Positions 28,057-37,349 of a stretch of 59,056 bases of DNA are shown piece after piece. The stretch's first letter is position 1. Each line of letters opens with the position of its first letter. The notes beneath the pieces are model-generated. The model saw only the letters and a program-made list of their open reading frames with translations, was not told where the DNA came from and did not search any database. The position numbers and the translations under genes were made by a program. The stretch covers positions 1 to 59,056 of the forward strand of contig CANQWY010000004.1 in NCBI GenBank assembly GCA_947627675.1. The letters run 5' to 3'. This DNA is from an uncultured Bacilli bacterium (GTDB taxonomy: Bacteria > Bacillota_I > Bacilli_A > RF39 > UBA660).

Positions 28057-29853
28057 ATGAATAATAAAGAAATAAAAGAATTATTTAGAAAAAATAGACC
28101 TATGTTAGTAATAATAATGCTATCGGTAATAGTATTAGTAGGGAGTAGTTATGCTTGGTATACTGTAAGCATTGAATCTAAAGATACAACTACAGTAACA
28201 GCAGGAAACTTAGATTTAGTATTATCAGATGAAAGTGGAGTAATAAATTTAACTAATACAGTACCTCAAAGTGATAATAATGGACTATCTAACGCCCCTT
28301 ATAGTTTTACAGTTAAAAATAATGGGAGTATAAGTAATAAGTACTATGTATATTTAGATGATGATGCAGTATCAGGTACTAGAATCAGTGATAGTAATAT
28401 AAGATATAGCTTAGAAAAGAATAGTTATTCAACAGGTGCTGTGGGGTTAAATACTCTAAATGGAGCAAATGGCAAAAGATTATTGGCCGAAGGGGTATTA
28501 CAACCAGGAGAGGTAGCAACATATAAGTTAAGAGTATGGGTAGCAGAAAGTGCAACAACAGAAATAGCAGGCCAAGTGTTTAAAGCAAAGATCAGAATAG
28601 AAGGAGAACAAACAAAACATATTGCCAATGAACCTGAATTAAGAGGGGACATGATCCCAGTAACATATAATGGAACTAATTGGGTAAAAGCAGATTACAC
28701 GAAAAGTAATTGGTATAATTATGATAACCAAAACTGGGCCAATGCTGTAACTATAAAATCAGATAAAAGAACCACATATAAAAGTGCAGCAGTAGGAACA
28801 ACAATAAATATAAGCGATGTAAATTTAATGTTAGTATGGATCCCAAGATATAGTTATACGTTAAGAGATAAATATGGCTATAAAATAGACGGAGCAAGTG
28901 ATTTGAGTCAAGCAACGCCAGGAGCTTTTGATATAAGATTTGTAGATACTGGTACAGTAGAGACAGGAACTGGGAAATATACTGGGTCAATACCAAGTGA
29001 ATATTTTACACCATCGTCATTTTGTTGGGGAAATAGTTGTGATGTAGAATCAACAAGAAATAATGAAGAAAATAAGGAAATTCCTGGAATCTGGATAAGT
29101 AAATTTGAGCTAACTGGTACAATAAATGCAATAACGTCAATTCCAAATAATACACAATTAACAAATCAGACAAATCAAGCTTTCTTTAATGCAATTAAAA
29201 CCCAAGCAAATAATGGAACAGGGACAACTAATTATGGTTTAAGTGGAAATTATGATACCCATATGATAAAAAATACCGAGTGGGGAGCCATGGCGTATTT
29301 AAGTCAAAGTAAATATGGCAAGTATGGTAATACAAATTATACAAATGCCAATAAAGAAATTTATATAAATAATCATAATGGTAAACAATCAGGCTGTAGT
29401 AAAGGAGAACCTGGAACCGGAGAAACTGGATCAAGTAATGGCGTTGCCTCTTGTCCACATACTTATGAAACAAAAGAGGGAATTGGAGCAAGTACAACCG
29501 GAACCATCTATGGAATCTATGATACCTCAGGAGGAGCTAATACGAGAGTCATGGGCAATTACAATAAAGAAGTGGGGGACTCTGGATTTACCTCTGATAC
29601 AATGCCAGAAGCTAAATATTATAATTTATATACAACTACAACCGGAATCAAAGGAGATGCAACAAATGTTGACGGTACGAATGGATTCTATACAGATTCA
29701 CAATCATTTGTAAGTTCAGGCCATTCATGGGTTGGTAGAAGTCAATATTATAATAATGGTTTTCACGCCGGTATATTCGCTTATAATACAGGCATTAATA
29801 ATGGTGGAGCCTACAGTGATGGTGGTACTTACCTTAGTATTTCAACCTGGTAA
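28057..29853 (+). CDS. Secreted surface protein with C-type-lectin/FGE-like, possibly diversified, tail
   Basis: 598 residues. A membrane or SipW-type signal (IIMLSVIVLVGSSYAWYTV, about 20-38) is followed by a TasA-like beta domain to about 185. A large domain begins GDMIPVTYNGTNWVKAD, with VWIPRYSYTLRDKYGY, PGIWISKFELTG and NTEWGAMAYLSQSKYGKYG, resembling sulfatase-modifying/C-type-lectin folds. The last 42 residues (from SWVGRSQYY to the final W) use mostly NNT/NNC codons, in contrast to the A-ended codons before them, and differ strongly from the paralogue at 49,887. Such tails are typical targets of diversity-generating retroelements. ATG follows AAAAAGGTG. Confidence 0.82.
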   Translation: MNNKEIKELFRKNRPMLVIIMLSVIVLVGSSYAWYTVSIESKDTTTVTAGNLDLVLSDESGVINLTNTVPQSDNNGLSNAPYSFTVKNNGSISNKYYVYLDDDAVSGTRISDSNIRYSLEKNSYSTGAVGLNTLNGANGKRLLAEGVLQPGEVATYKLRVWVAESATTEIAGQVFKAKIRIEGEQTKHIANEPELRGDMIPVTYNGTNWVKADYTKSNWYNYDNQNWANAVTIKSDKRTTYKSAAVGTTINISDVNLMLVWIPRYSYTLRDKYGYKIDGASDLSQATPGAFDIRFVDTGTVETGTGKYTGSIPSEYFTPSSFCWGNSCDVESTRNNEENKEIPGIWISKFELTGTINAITSIPNNTQLTNQTNQAFFNAIKTQANNGTGTTNYGLSGNYDTHMIKNTEWGAMAYLSQSKYGKYGNTNYTNANKEIYINNHNGKQSGCSKGEPGTGETGSSNGVASCPHTYETKEGIGASTTGTIYGIYDTSGGANTRVMGNYNKEVGDSGFTSDTMPEAKYYNLYTTTTGIKGDATNVDGTNGFYTDSQSFVSSGHSWVGRSQYYNNGFHAGIFAYNTGINNGGAYSDGGTYLSISTW

Positions 29854-29856
29854 ACA

Positions 29857-29892
29857 AATCTACTAGAAAAATTAAAATTCTAGTAGATTTTT
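29857..29892 (+). terminator. Terminator of the 598-aa surface protein
   Basis: AATCTACTAGAA and TTCTAGTAGATT form a 12-bp stem followed by TTTTA. Confidence 0.8.
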
Positions 29893-29904
29893 ACATAATA
29901 TAAA

Positions 29905-29934
29905 AAAATAAACTACCATTTTGATAGTTTATTT
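29905..29934 (-). terminator. Terminator of the DUF378 gene
   Basis: On the minus strand, AATAAACTA and TAGTTTATT form a stem followed by TTTTTT. Confidence 0.7.
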
Positions 29935-30133
29935 AATCATGATGTTCGTCAAATAAATATGTAATTGATATTAAACCACATATTCCAATTATAATATATA
30001 CTATTTTTGCAAGCATATTAGTAGCAGAACCAAAAATTGTAGCAACTAAGTCTATTTCAAATGCACCTACTAATAACCAGTTTAAAGCTCCAATTATTAC
30101 TAATACTAATGCAATTTTTTTAATTATATCCAT
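29933..30133 (-). CDS. DUF378 small membrane protein
   Basis: 66 residues with two membrane helices and the DUF378 signature IGALNWLLVGAFEIDLV followed by a glycine-containing second helix (IVYIIIGICGLISITYLF). ATG follows AAAGGGTGAT. The function is unknown; the family is a common small inner-membrane protein in Firmicutes. It is divergent from the interrupted lipoprotein gene. Confidence 0.88.
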   Translation of the reverse strand: MDIIKKIALVLVIIGALNWLLVGAFEIDLVATIFGSATNMLAKIVYIIIGICGLISITYLFDEHHD

Positions 30134-30241
30134 TTTATCACCCTTTCTCTAAATATAATATTTACAAAAACTTTGATTTTATACGTAATATTTAAAAAAA
30201 AATTACATATAATTTTACTGTAAATATAATGAGGTGATAAT

Positions 30242-30547
30242 TTGAAAAAAGTATTATTATGTTTTGGAATCTTTTTATTTTTAATTACAGGATGTGTTAG
30301 ATATAAAGAAAGTAATATTATAGATGATTTAGATAAAAAAATTACAAAAAATAAAGCATATTATTTAGAAGGTGTTTTAGAAATTGTAAATGATGAAAAT
30401 ATTTACAATTATAATGTAGAAGTATCTTATAAAAAAGATAACAATTATAAAGTAAGTCTAGTAAATACTTCAAATAACCATGAACAAATAATTTTAAAAA
30501 ATAGTGATGGTGTATATGTTATAACTCACCAAAGTACGCAACTTTAA
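30242..30547 (+). pseudogene. ydcC: YdcC-like sporulation lipoprotein, 5' part, interrupted by a recombinase element
   Basis: TTG start after GAGGTGAT. A lipoprotein signal peptide ends LITGC (Cys about 17). The text runs EQIILKNSDGVYV, then the frame enters the element at 30,520 and stops soon after. The continuation VVTPALNKSFKFQSDW lies at 38,259. Joining 30,242-30,519 to 38,259-38,976 gives 332 codons including stop with no shift. As I recall the family, B. subtilis YdcC (sigma-E regulon, LolA-like fold) has the same LTPALNKSF-QSDWP motif; I hold this identification at moderate strength. Confidence 0.8.
30520..30535 (+). repeat. Left end (attL arm) of the ydcC element
   Basis: TATAACTCACCAAAGT, preceded by the core dinucleotide GT at 30,518-30,519 that also belongs to the ydcC reading frame. 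Confidence 0.9.
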
Positions 30548-31081
30548 AAAATTAAATAAGTTTGAGGTTATATCAATAATTAGTATCTTACATAAACAGA
30601 AAGAATATGCAAAAAACATATTCTTTTTATTTTAGAAAAAAGTGATGAATGATTATGAATTATGAAAAATTTAGAAGCTGCCGATAAAGTCTATCAATGA
30701 TTTAGCACAAAATGGATCACATAACAAATGTGATAAAAAAGAATTTAAAAGTAATAAAAGAAGCTACTAAGACTTTTTTAGAGAGTTATTACAAATTGGC
30801 AAGATTAGACAAAAGACCGTACTACAAATAAAATTAAGGACTATTATGATAATAAAGATTATGTATATGATATTTAAAAAACTGGCAAAGAAGAGTTATT
30901 AAAAAAAGTCCAAAATATTACAAAGAAAAAGATAGATATGATTTTGAGATAAGTTTATAAAAAACCGAAAGTTTTTTATACAAATGTTAAATAAAACTAA
31001 AATTTGTGATATAATTAATTATAATAGGATGCAGTTATTAACTTTTTGTTTCTATTAGTATCCTAATTTAAAAGGAAGGAG
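30548..31081 (+). other. Gap within the element: degraded coding remnants and a promoter
   Basis: No intact gene. A stretch from about 30,655 to 30,960 gives broken Lys-rich peptide text in several frames (for example NYEKFRSC, then KEFKSNKRS) and looks like a decayed gene I cannot name. A short A-T hairpin (AGAATATGC/GCATATTC-like, 30,601-30,628: AAAGAATATGC, AAAAAACATATTCTTTTT) resembles a terminator. TATAAT-like sequence at 31,005-31,025 probably drives the DUF3592-lemA operon. Confidence 0.4.
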
Positions 31082-31777
31082 GTGGTTACTATTAACGTTC
31101 AAAATGTTCAAACTAAGCCGATGAGGCCTTTACAAGGGATATTATTTGGCGTGATATTTGCAATAGTTGGTATATGTATATTATTATTTTCTGTATTAAA
31201 CATTAGAAATTATAATCAAAAAAATGAAACTTATATTGAAACTACTTCTAAAGTAGTCGATTACGCATATAATGATGAAGGGTTAGAAGCAATTATTGTT
31301 GAATATACAGTTGATGGACAATCATACAGAAAAACATCTAATTCATATTCAAATATGCCTAAATCAAAAGGTTCAGAGGTGATGATAAAATATAATCCTG
31401 ATAATCCTAGCGATGTAATATGGGTTAAAGATAGTGCTAATATTGTATTACCACTTTTGGGGGGATTATTTACTTTAGTAGGTATAATTATTTTTGTAAT
31501 TAATGTTAAAAAAGTGAAAACTCAAAAGGATACTCCAACAGCTCAACAATCTAATAGTCTTTATAATGGTGATGCTGTTATTAATTCATTCCAAAACACT
31601 CAAAATGCGACACAACAAAACCCTCAATTTCAACAAATAGAGCAGTCACAAATTAATCAACCTCAACAGTTTTCTCAACCCCAGCAAAATGTTAATCAAG
31701 TACAAAATAATGTTATACAAAATAACAACTATCCTAATTATACGGATAATCAAAATAATACAAATTCAAATTTATAG
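31082..31777 (+). CDS. DUF3592 protein with Gln/Asn-rich tail
   Basis: About 231 residues. Two membrane helices (GILFGVIFAIVGICILLFSV, about 22-41, and VLPLLGGLFTLVGIIIFVI, about 122-140) flank an extracytoplasmic segment with the family motif IKYNPDNPSDVIWV. A low-complexity Gln/Asn-rich tail of about 80 residues follows. The start is ambiguous: AAGGAAGGAGG overlaps the GTG at 31082. The gene is followed 12 bases later by lemA, and the three genes to 34,699 form an operon. Confidence 0.78.
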   Translation: MVTINVQNVQTKPMRPLQGILFGVIFAIVGICILLFSVLNIRNYNQKNETYIETTSKVVDYAYNDEGLEAIIVEYTVDGQSYRKTSNSYSNMPKSKGSEVMIKYNPDNPSDVIWVKDSANIVLPLLGGLFTLVGIIIFVINVKKVKTQKDTPTAQQSNSLYNGDAVINSFQNTQNATQQNPQFQQIEQSQINQPQQFSQPQQNVNQVQNNVIQNNNYPNYTDNQNNTNSNL

Positions 31778-31789
31778 GAGGAAAAATTT

Positions 31790-32338
31790 ATGTGGATTTA
31801 CATTATTATTGCAATTATAGTTATAATTGCTATTTATACCTTTACTTTATATAATAGTTTTGTAAAACTAAATAATAAAGTAAAAGAAGCATTTTCAACT
31901 ATGGATGTTTATCTTAAAAAAAGATGGGATTTAATTCCAAACATTGTTGAAACCGTGAAAGGATACGCAAAACATGAAAAAGACACTTTAAAAGAAGTTA
32001 TAGAATTAAGAAATAGTGCTTATGATAAAATGTCAGATGATGAAAAAATTAAAACAAATGAGCAATTATCAAAAGGAATTAACAAAATTATGGCATTAGC
32101 AGAATCTTATCCTGATTTAAAAGCAAGCGAAAACTTTAAAGATTTAAGCAATCAACTTACAAAAGTTGAAGATGATATTGCAAATTCAAGAAAATACTAT
32201 AATGGTACTGTAAGAATTTATAATAACAAGGTAGAAATGTTTCCAAGTAATATAATAGCAAAAATATTTGGTTATAAGTCAAAGAATATGTTTGAAGTAA
32301 GTGAAGCAGAAAGAGAAAATGTAAAAGTTGAATTATAA
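31790..32338 (+). CDS. lemA: LemA family protein
   Basis: 182 residues: a single N-terminal membrane helix (IIIAIIVIIAIYTFTLY), then a helical bundle with the LemA signature KVKEAFSTMDVYLKKRWDLIPNIV and YNNKVEMFPSNIIAKIFGYK near the end. The ATG follows TAGGAGG. The family often sits beside DUF2207/TPM-domain proteins, as here, where the DUF2207 gene begins 12 bases later. The protein's function is unsettled. As cargo of a recombinase element this pair is unusual. Confidence 0.93.
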   Translation: MWIYIIIAIIVIIAIYTFTLYNSFVKLNNKVKEAFSTMDVYLKKRWDLIPNIVETVKGYAKHEKDTLKEVIELRNSAYDKMSDDEKIKTNEQLSKGINKIMALAESYPDLKASENFKDLSNQLTKVEDDIANSRKYYNGTVRIYNNKVEMFPSNIIAKIFGYKSKNMFEVSEAERENVKVEL

Positions 32339-32350
32339 TGGAGGTAAGCA

Positions 32351-34699
32351 ATGAAAGGAATTATTAAGGGGTTATCCTTATTTATATTAGTTGTATTATC
32401 TCTTACAATAATTTATCCGACAAATGTAAATGCTTTATCGCAACAAACATCTTATATAAATGTTAATGATAATACCAAAAGTTTAACTATTGGTAATTTA
32501 TCCTTTTCTAATATTACATTTAAAGATTACTCTTCTACTTCTACTCAAGCATTTGGTTTAACAGGAGTAGTTGCTAATAGTTCTGATAAAGATATTGATT
32601 ATACATCAACTGCATATTATTACGATTCAAATTATAACTTAATTGCACAGGGCTACAATTCAGGTACTGCAATAGCAGGAACGAGTAATTTTAATCAAAT
32701 GTCTAATTTGAGTATTTTAAATGGACATAGTATTAATGAAATATATTATTATCGTTTAGCAATTAACACTACAAGCTCTTCAGCAAGTGAATCAAATGTC
32801 GTATCTAATACTCCTAGTAAAAATGATCGATATAAGTCTTATGACTATTTAATAGATAAATATGATATTAATATTATTGTTAATGAGAATAACACATTAG
32901 ATATTACAGAAACAATTACTGCATATTTTAACGTTGCAAAACATGGTATTTTTAGAACAATTCCACTAAAAAATACGATTACAAGATTAGATGGTACAAC
33001 ATCAGAAAATAGAACACAAATAACAAACTTAAGTGTTGATAACGAATACACTACATCTAGAAAAAATGGAAGCTACAAAATTCAAATAGGCTCAGCAAGT
33101 CGCACTTTAACTGGTGAACAAACCTATGTAATAAAATATACTTATAATTTAGGAAAAGATCCTATTAAAGATTATGATGAGTTATATTATAATATCATTG
33201 GAGATGAATGGGATACCGTTATTGGTAATGTTACTTTCACTATTTCTATGCCAAAAGATTTTGATTCAAGTAAATTGGGTTTTTCATCAGGAAAAATAGG
33301 CTCAACTAATAATAGCAAAGTCAAATATAATGTTAGTGGAAATAAAATAACAGGAAATTACAATGGTATTCTTGGTGTTGGAGAAGCATTAACTATAAGA
33401 TGCGAACTTGATGAAGGCTATTTTGTTGGAGCAGGGCTATCTATTAATGTAATGAGCTATCTTGTTTTCTTATTACCTATAATATTTGTAGGAATTGCTG
33501 TATTAATATGGTATAAGTTTGGGCGTGATGAACAAGTTGTAGAAACAGTAGAATTTTATCCACCAGAAGGATTTAATAGTTTAGAGATAGGATTTTTATA
33601 TAAGGGAAAAGCAGATAATCAAGATGTTACGTCTCTTCTTATATATTTAGCAAATAAGGGATATATAAAAATAACGGAAACTGAAGAAAAATCATTGTTT
33701 TCAAAAGCAAAAGGTTTTAAAATAACGAAGTTAAAAGAATATGATGGTAATAATCTAAATGAGCAAATATTTTTAAATGGTTTATTTACAAAGCGACCAT
33801 CAATTAAATCATTATTTTCAAAAGAAAATGATTATGTGGACAATAATATAAATGAGGTAACTTCGTTAGACTTATATGATAACTTTTATATTACAATGAA
33901 CAAAATATTATCTAATATAAACAATAAAGAAAATAAAAACAAAATATTTGAAAAATCAGCATCTAGTAAATCTATATTTATCATTTTAATGATAATTGCT
34001 ACTTATTGCTTAATTACAATTCCACCTATCCTTACTTATGGACAAGTAGCGACACTTGTTGTTGCTTTATTATTTCCTGGGCTTGGTTTTACAATAATGT
34101 TTAGTATGTTATTTGAAGGTAAACAAACTATTTATGTTAATGGTAGAGCTACTAAGTCTTCAATTGTAACAAAGATATTTGGATTATTATGGGGTGGTAT
34201 GTTTGGAGGAATGCCTTGGGCCTTCATTGTTCTTCCTACATTATTACAAGATCCAGTATATTTAATTGGATACATAATTGGAGTAGTTTGTGTTTTAGGA
34301 ATGGTAGTATGCTTAAAATATTTACCAAAGAGAACACAATATGGTAATGCAATGTTAGGGAAATTAAGAGGTTTTAAAAATTTCCTAGAAACAGCAGAAA
34401 AAGAAAAATTAGAAGCAATGGTTATGCAAGACCCAACATATTTTTTTAATATTTTGCCTTATACTTATGTTTTAGGCGTGTCTGATACATGGATTAAAAA
34501 GTTTGAAACAATATCACTACAAGCTCCTAGTTGGTATGATAGTTCAAATGCTTTTGACATGATTACATTTGGAACATTTATGAATAATACTATGGTTTCT
34601 GCTCAAAGTGTTATGTCATCTAGTCCATCTAGTTATTCATCAAGTGGTGGTGGTTCTTCTGGAGGGGGCTCAGGTGGAGGCGGAGGAGGTTCATGGTAA
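32351..34699 (+). CDS. DUF2207 membrane protein
   Basis: 782 residues: signal peptide (1-27), an extracytoplasmic beta domain, then the DUF2207 domain from about 175 (DINIIVNENNTLDITETITAYF). A first membrane segment lies near 363-383 and two or three more at 535-660. The C terminus is a Ser/Gly run ending GGGGGGSW, typical of this family. It probably acts in the envelope with LemA. Start ATG after GGAGGTAA. It ends at a strong terminator. Confidence 0.9.
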   Translation: MKGIIKGLSLFILVVLSLTIIYPTNVNALSQQTSYINVNDNTKSLTIGNLSFSNITFKDYSSTSTQAFGLTGVVANSSDKDIDYTSTAYYYDSNYNLIAQGYNSGTAIAGTSNFNQMSNLSILNGHSINEIYYYRLAINTTSSSASESNVVSNTPSKNDRYKSYDYLIDKYDINIIVNENNTLDITETITAYFNVAKHGIFRTIPLKNTITRLDGTTSENRTQITNLSVDNEYTTSRKNGSYKIQIGSASRTLTGEQTYVIKYTYNLGKDPIKDYDELYYNIIGDEWDTVIGNVTFTISMPKDFDSSKLGFSSGKIGSTNNSKVKYNVSGNKITGNYNGILGVGEALTIRCELDEGYFVGAGLSINVMSYLVFLLPIIFVGIAVLIWYKFGRDEQVVETVEFYPPEGFNSLEIGFLYKGKADNQDVTSLLIYLANKGYIKITETEEKSLFSKAKGFKITKLKEYDGNNLNEQIFLNGLFTKRPSIKSLFSKENDYVDNNINEVTSLDLYDNFYITMNKILSNINNKENKNKIFEKSASSKSIFIILMIIATYCLITIPPILTYGQVATLVVALLFPGLGFTIMFSMLFEGKQTIYVNGRATKSSIVTKIFGLLWGGMFGGMPWAFIVLPTLLQDPVYLIGYIIGVVCVLGMVVCLKYLPKRTQYGNAMLGKLRGFKNFLETAEKEKLEAMVMQDPTYFFNILPYTYVLGVSDTWIKKFETISLQAPSWYDSSNAFDMITFGTFMNNTMVSAQSVMSSSPSSYSSSGGGSSGGGSGGGGGGSW

Positions 34700-34710
34700 T
34701 TTCCTCTAGT

Positions 34711-34747
34711 AAAAAACAGCTCATTTTAACTTATGAGTTGTTTTTTT
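34711..34747. terminator. Terminator between the DUF2207 and XRE genes
   Basis: AAAAAACAGCTCAT pairs with ATGAGTTGTTTTTTT, with runs on both strands. Confidence 0.8.
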
Positions 34748-34749
34748 AA

Positions 34750-35034
34750 CTATTTTAAATTCTTTTTTTCATCTATTCTTGAATAATGCGTTTTATGTGA
34801 GATATCATATTTTATTAAATCAGAAGCTGTTATATTTAATTTAGAATCATACTTATTTAAATTATTTGCCATTTTATCTAGCATTTCTATAGTAGGCTTT
34901 CTTCTGCAATTTTCTATTTGATTTAGATATACTAAATTACTACCTAATTTTTCCGCAAATTTTTCTTGAGATAAGTTATATTTTTTTCGATAATATTTTA
35001 AGTTCATAGATAAAATCTCTTTACTAGATAACAT
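34750..35034 (-). CDS. XRE-family helix-turn-helix regulator
   Basis: 94 residues from ATG at 35034, which has GGAGGTAA upstream; the longer frame starts within that site. The HTH_3 fold is visible: LKYYRKKYNLSQEKFAEKLG, then SNLVYLNQIENCRRKPTIEM. It is the only minus-strand gene of the element and is a plausible repressor of the recombinase, which lies 710 bases away. Inferred from position and family. Confidence 0.87.
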   Translation of the reverse strand: MLSSKEILSMNLKYYRKKYNLSQEKFAEKLGSNLVYLNQIENCRRKPTIEMLDKMANNLNKYDSKLNITASDLIKYDISHKTHYSRIDEKKNLK

Positions 35035-35577
35035 AATATACTTACCTCCATTTCTATAAAATATTTTATACAACTGTTAAAAGAATGTCTTTTACACAAG
35101 TGTTTAATAAAAAATAGAGATATAATAGTGTAACTCACCTTAATATTATTAAATAATTAGTTTTATATAAAAGAAACTTCGTAATTAATATGTTTCAATA
35201 ACTAGGTAAAATATTGCCTTTATTTAAATCGTAAAAAAATTAAATATAAAGAATTTGTCAAAGGTTATTTTAATACTTATATTATATTGATAAAAACAAA
35301 AAAATCCAATTGTTTATAATGATAATGAAATAATTGATAATTCTGAAAATATTTTAAAAGATATAGTTCACTCCCTATTAGATATGATCATGATGAGATA
35401 CAGGGTTGGAATGGAAAAAGATGTTAAGCCAAAGAATTAGCGGATAAAGAATATAGTAAATTAAAGGAGAGGATTTAATATTTTAAAAGAGAGCTTCATT
35501 TAAAATGAAAAAGGATAAGGAACAATATTTTACAAATTAATTACAATGTTAGGACATATCATTTATAGAGGTGTTCT
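35035..35577 (+). other. Gap within the element: probable promoter and remnants
   Basis: No intact gene over 543 bases. Broken text near 35,300-35,500 suggests a decayed short gene. A GAGGTG site before 35,578 serves the 51-codon gene. The region between the regulator and the recombinase is where an operator would be expected, but I see no convincing repeat. Confidence 0.35.
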
Positions 35578-35733
35578 ATGAAAGAAGAATATAAAGGAAA
35601 TAATATATTTGATGAAGCAGGAATGACGTTTAATGAATTAATTAGCACGTTTTTACTTTCTTTTCTAGATAAGGAGTTTAATATTTATGAGAATAATGGT
35701 ATAATAAATACCGATATAATCTTAAACTTATAG
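35578..35733 (+). CDS. Small protein upstream of the recombinase, 51 aa
   Basis: ATG at 35578 with GAGGTG 5 bases upstream, ending with TAG 11 bases before the recombinase start. The sequence begins MKEEYKGNNIFDEAGMTFNE and continues with a helical LISTFLLSFLDKEFNIY. Small accessory genes often precede TnpX-type recombinases in Clostridial elements. It is below the usual length cut-off and was found by reading the sequence. Family not recognised. Confidence 0.55.
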   Translation: MKEEYKGNNIFDEAGMTFNELISTFLLSFLDKEFNIYENNGIINTDIILNL

Positions 35734-35744
35734 ATTGGAGAATT

Positions 35745-37337
35745 ATGATAACAGATACAACCTATAAGGTAGGAATATATTTAAGATTATCTAGAGAAGA
35801 TGAAAGGTTAGGCGAAAGCGGTAGTATCTCTACACAAAGAGATTTATTATTGAATTATATTAGAGATAATGACTTATTATTTGTTGATGAGTATGTAGAT
35901 GATGGAATATCAGGAACTACTTTCGATAGAGCAGGATTTAATCGTATGATTAAAGACTGTGAAGAAAAAAAGATAAATATGATTATTACAAAAGACACAT
36001 CAAGACTTGGCCGCGATCATATTGAATTTGGCTATTATGTTGAAAGATATTTTCCAGAACACAATATTAGATATGTAGCAGTAAACGATGGAGTAGATAC
36101 TTTTAATCGTAATAATTCAGCAAATGATATGTTGGTGTTCAAAAGTGCTTTTAATGATATGTATGTTAAAGATATATCAAATAAGTTAAGAAGTTCACTT
36201 TATACGAAAAAAAGAAATGGTTTATTTGTTGGTTGCTATGCACCTTTTGGCTATAAAAAATCTAAAGAAGATAAGCATAAACTTGAAATAGATCCTGAAT
36301 CAGCAGGTGTAGTAAGAAGAATATTTGATATGTTTATAAGTGGGAGTAGTTTAACAGGGATTTGTGATACACTAACAAATGAGCATATTAAAACACCTAG
36401 TATGTATAAGAACATGAAACTAGGACAAAATAATGTCCATTATGGAGTATGGGCTACAAGAACAGTTGATAGTATTTTAAAAAATCCAACTTATATTGGT
36501 AATTTAACTCAATGTCGAAATAGAAAGGTAAATTATAAATCCAAGAAGATTGTTCATACAAAGCCTAATGATTGGATTGTTGCTTGTGGTGCAGTAGAAC
36601 CTATTATTGATAAAGATACTTTTGATTTAGCCCAAAAAATGTTTAAGAGCAATAAAAATCGAGGTATTAAAGGAAATGGCATAACAGATAGACTCTTACT
36701 AAGAGGATTAATTTACTGTAAAGAATGTCATCATACAATGGGATTTAGAGAACATTTGCAACAAACACAAAAAAATGGATTAGTTCATAGGATTTATGGC
36801 AATTGTAATTATTGGACAAAAAGAAAAAAACAAAATGTTTGTACTCCCCATTCTGTTAAGTATCAAGTTATAGAAGATATAGTATTTGAAAATTTAAGAG
36901 AGATGGCAAAGAAATATTTAGATGAAAAAACTATAGAAAGTATAATTAAAAATTCTGATAAAGTAAAAAAGAAAAAAGATAGTATAAGAGAGGAAATATT
37001 TAGATTAGAAAACAATATAGAAACTCTTAATAAAAAGATCGATATGTGTTATAACGATAAATTAGATGGCAATATAACTTTAGAAATGTATAAAAGAACT
37101 TATAATAATTTAACATTAGAAATAAATGAATCAAATAAAAAGAAAAAAGAATACGAGAAAATCTTATATGATTTAGAAAATAATAAACTAGTAAATGATA
37201 ACTACTATTTAGATAAGATTAAAGAATTTTTAGAGATGAGAAATCCATCTCGTGCCTTAATCAGTTCACTAATTGATAGGATAGAGATAGATGAAGAAAA
37301 AAATATCGATATATATTATAAGTTTAAGTTAATTTAA
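35745..37337 (+). CDS. Large serine recombinase (TnpX-like)
   Basis: 530 residues. The catalytic resolvase domain has YLRLSREDERLGESGSI, with serine near residue 16, and TKDTSRLGRDHIEFGYY. The recombinase domain spans about 165-280 (FVGCYAPFGYKK, TVDSILKNPTYIGNL). A zinc ribbon has CKECHH...C...C (about 325-370) and a coiled coil runs from about 400 to 480. This is the domain order of large serine integrases. It is the obvious enzyme for excising or inserting the element that carries it. ATG follows TTGGAGAA. Confidence 0.95.
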   Translation: MITDTTYKVGIYLRLSREDERLGESGSISTQRDLLLNYIRDNDLLFVDEYVDDGISGTTFDRAGFNRMIKDCEEKKINMIITKDTSRLGRDHIEFGYYVERYFPEHNIRYVAVNDGVDTFNRNNSANDMLVFKSAFNDMYVKDISNKLRSSLYTKKRNGLFVGCYAPFGYKKSKEDKHKLEIDPESAGVVRRIFDMFISGSSLTGICDTLTNEHIKTPSMYKNMKLGQNNVHYGVWATRTVDSILKNPTYIGNLTQCRNRKVNYKSKKIVHTKPNDWIVACGAVEPIIDKDTFDLAQKMFKSNKNRGIKGNGITDRLLLRGLIYCKECHHTMGFREHLQQTQKNGLVHRIYGNCNYWTKRKKQNVCTPHSVKYQVIEDIVFENLREMAKKYLDEKTIESIIKNSDKVKKKKDSIREEIFRLENNIETLNKKIDMCYNDKLDGNITLEMYKRTYNNLTLEINESNKKKKEYEKILYDLENNKLVNDNYYLDKIKEFLEMRNPSRALISSLIDRIEIDEEKNIDIYYKFKLI

Positions 37338-37349
37338 AGGAGGTAATGG

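Noticed and set aside
28425-29497. Several long minus-strand open frames opposite the lectin-tailed gene, and a plus-strand one at 29,378.
   Set aside because: Leu/Tyr-rich shadow frames produced by codon bias of the true gene, without ribosome sites.
34615-34699. The glycine-serine run at the end of the DUF2207 protein as a repeat expansion.
   Set aside because: A Gly-rich C terminus ending in GGSW is usual for this family.
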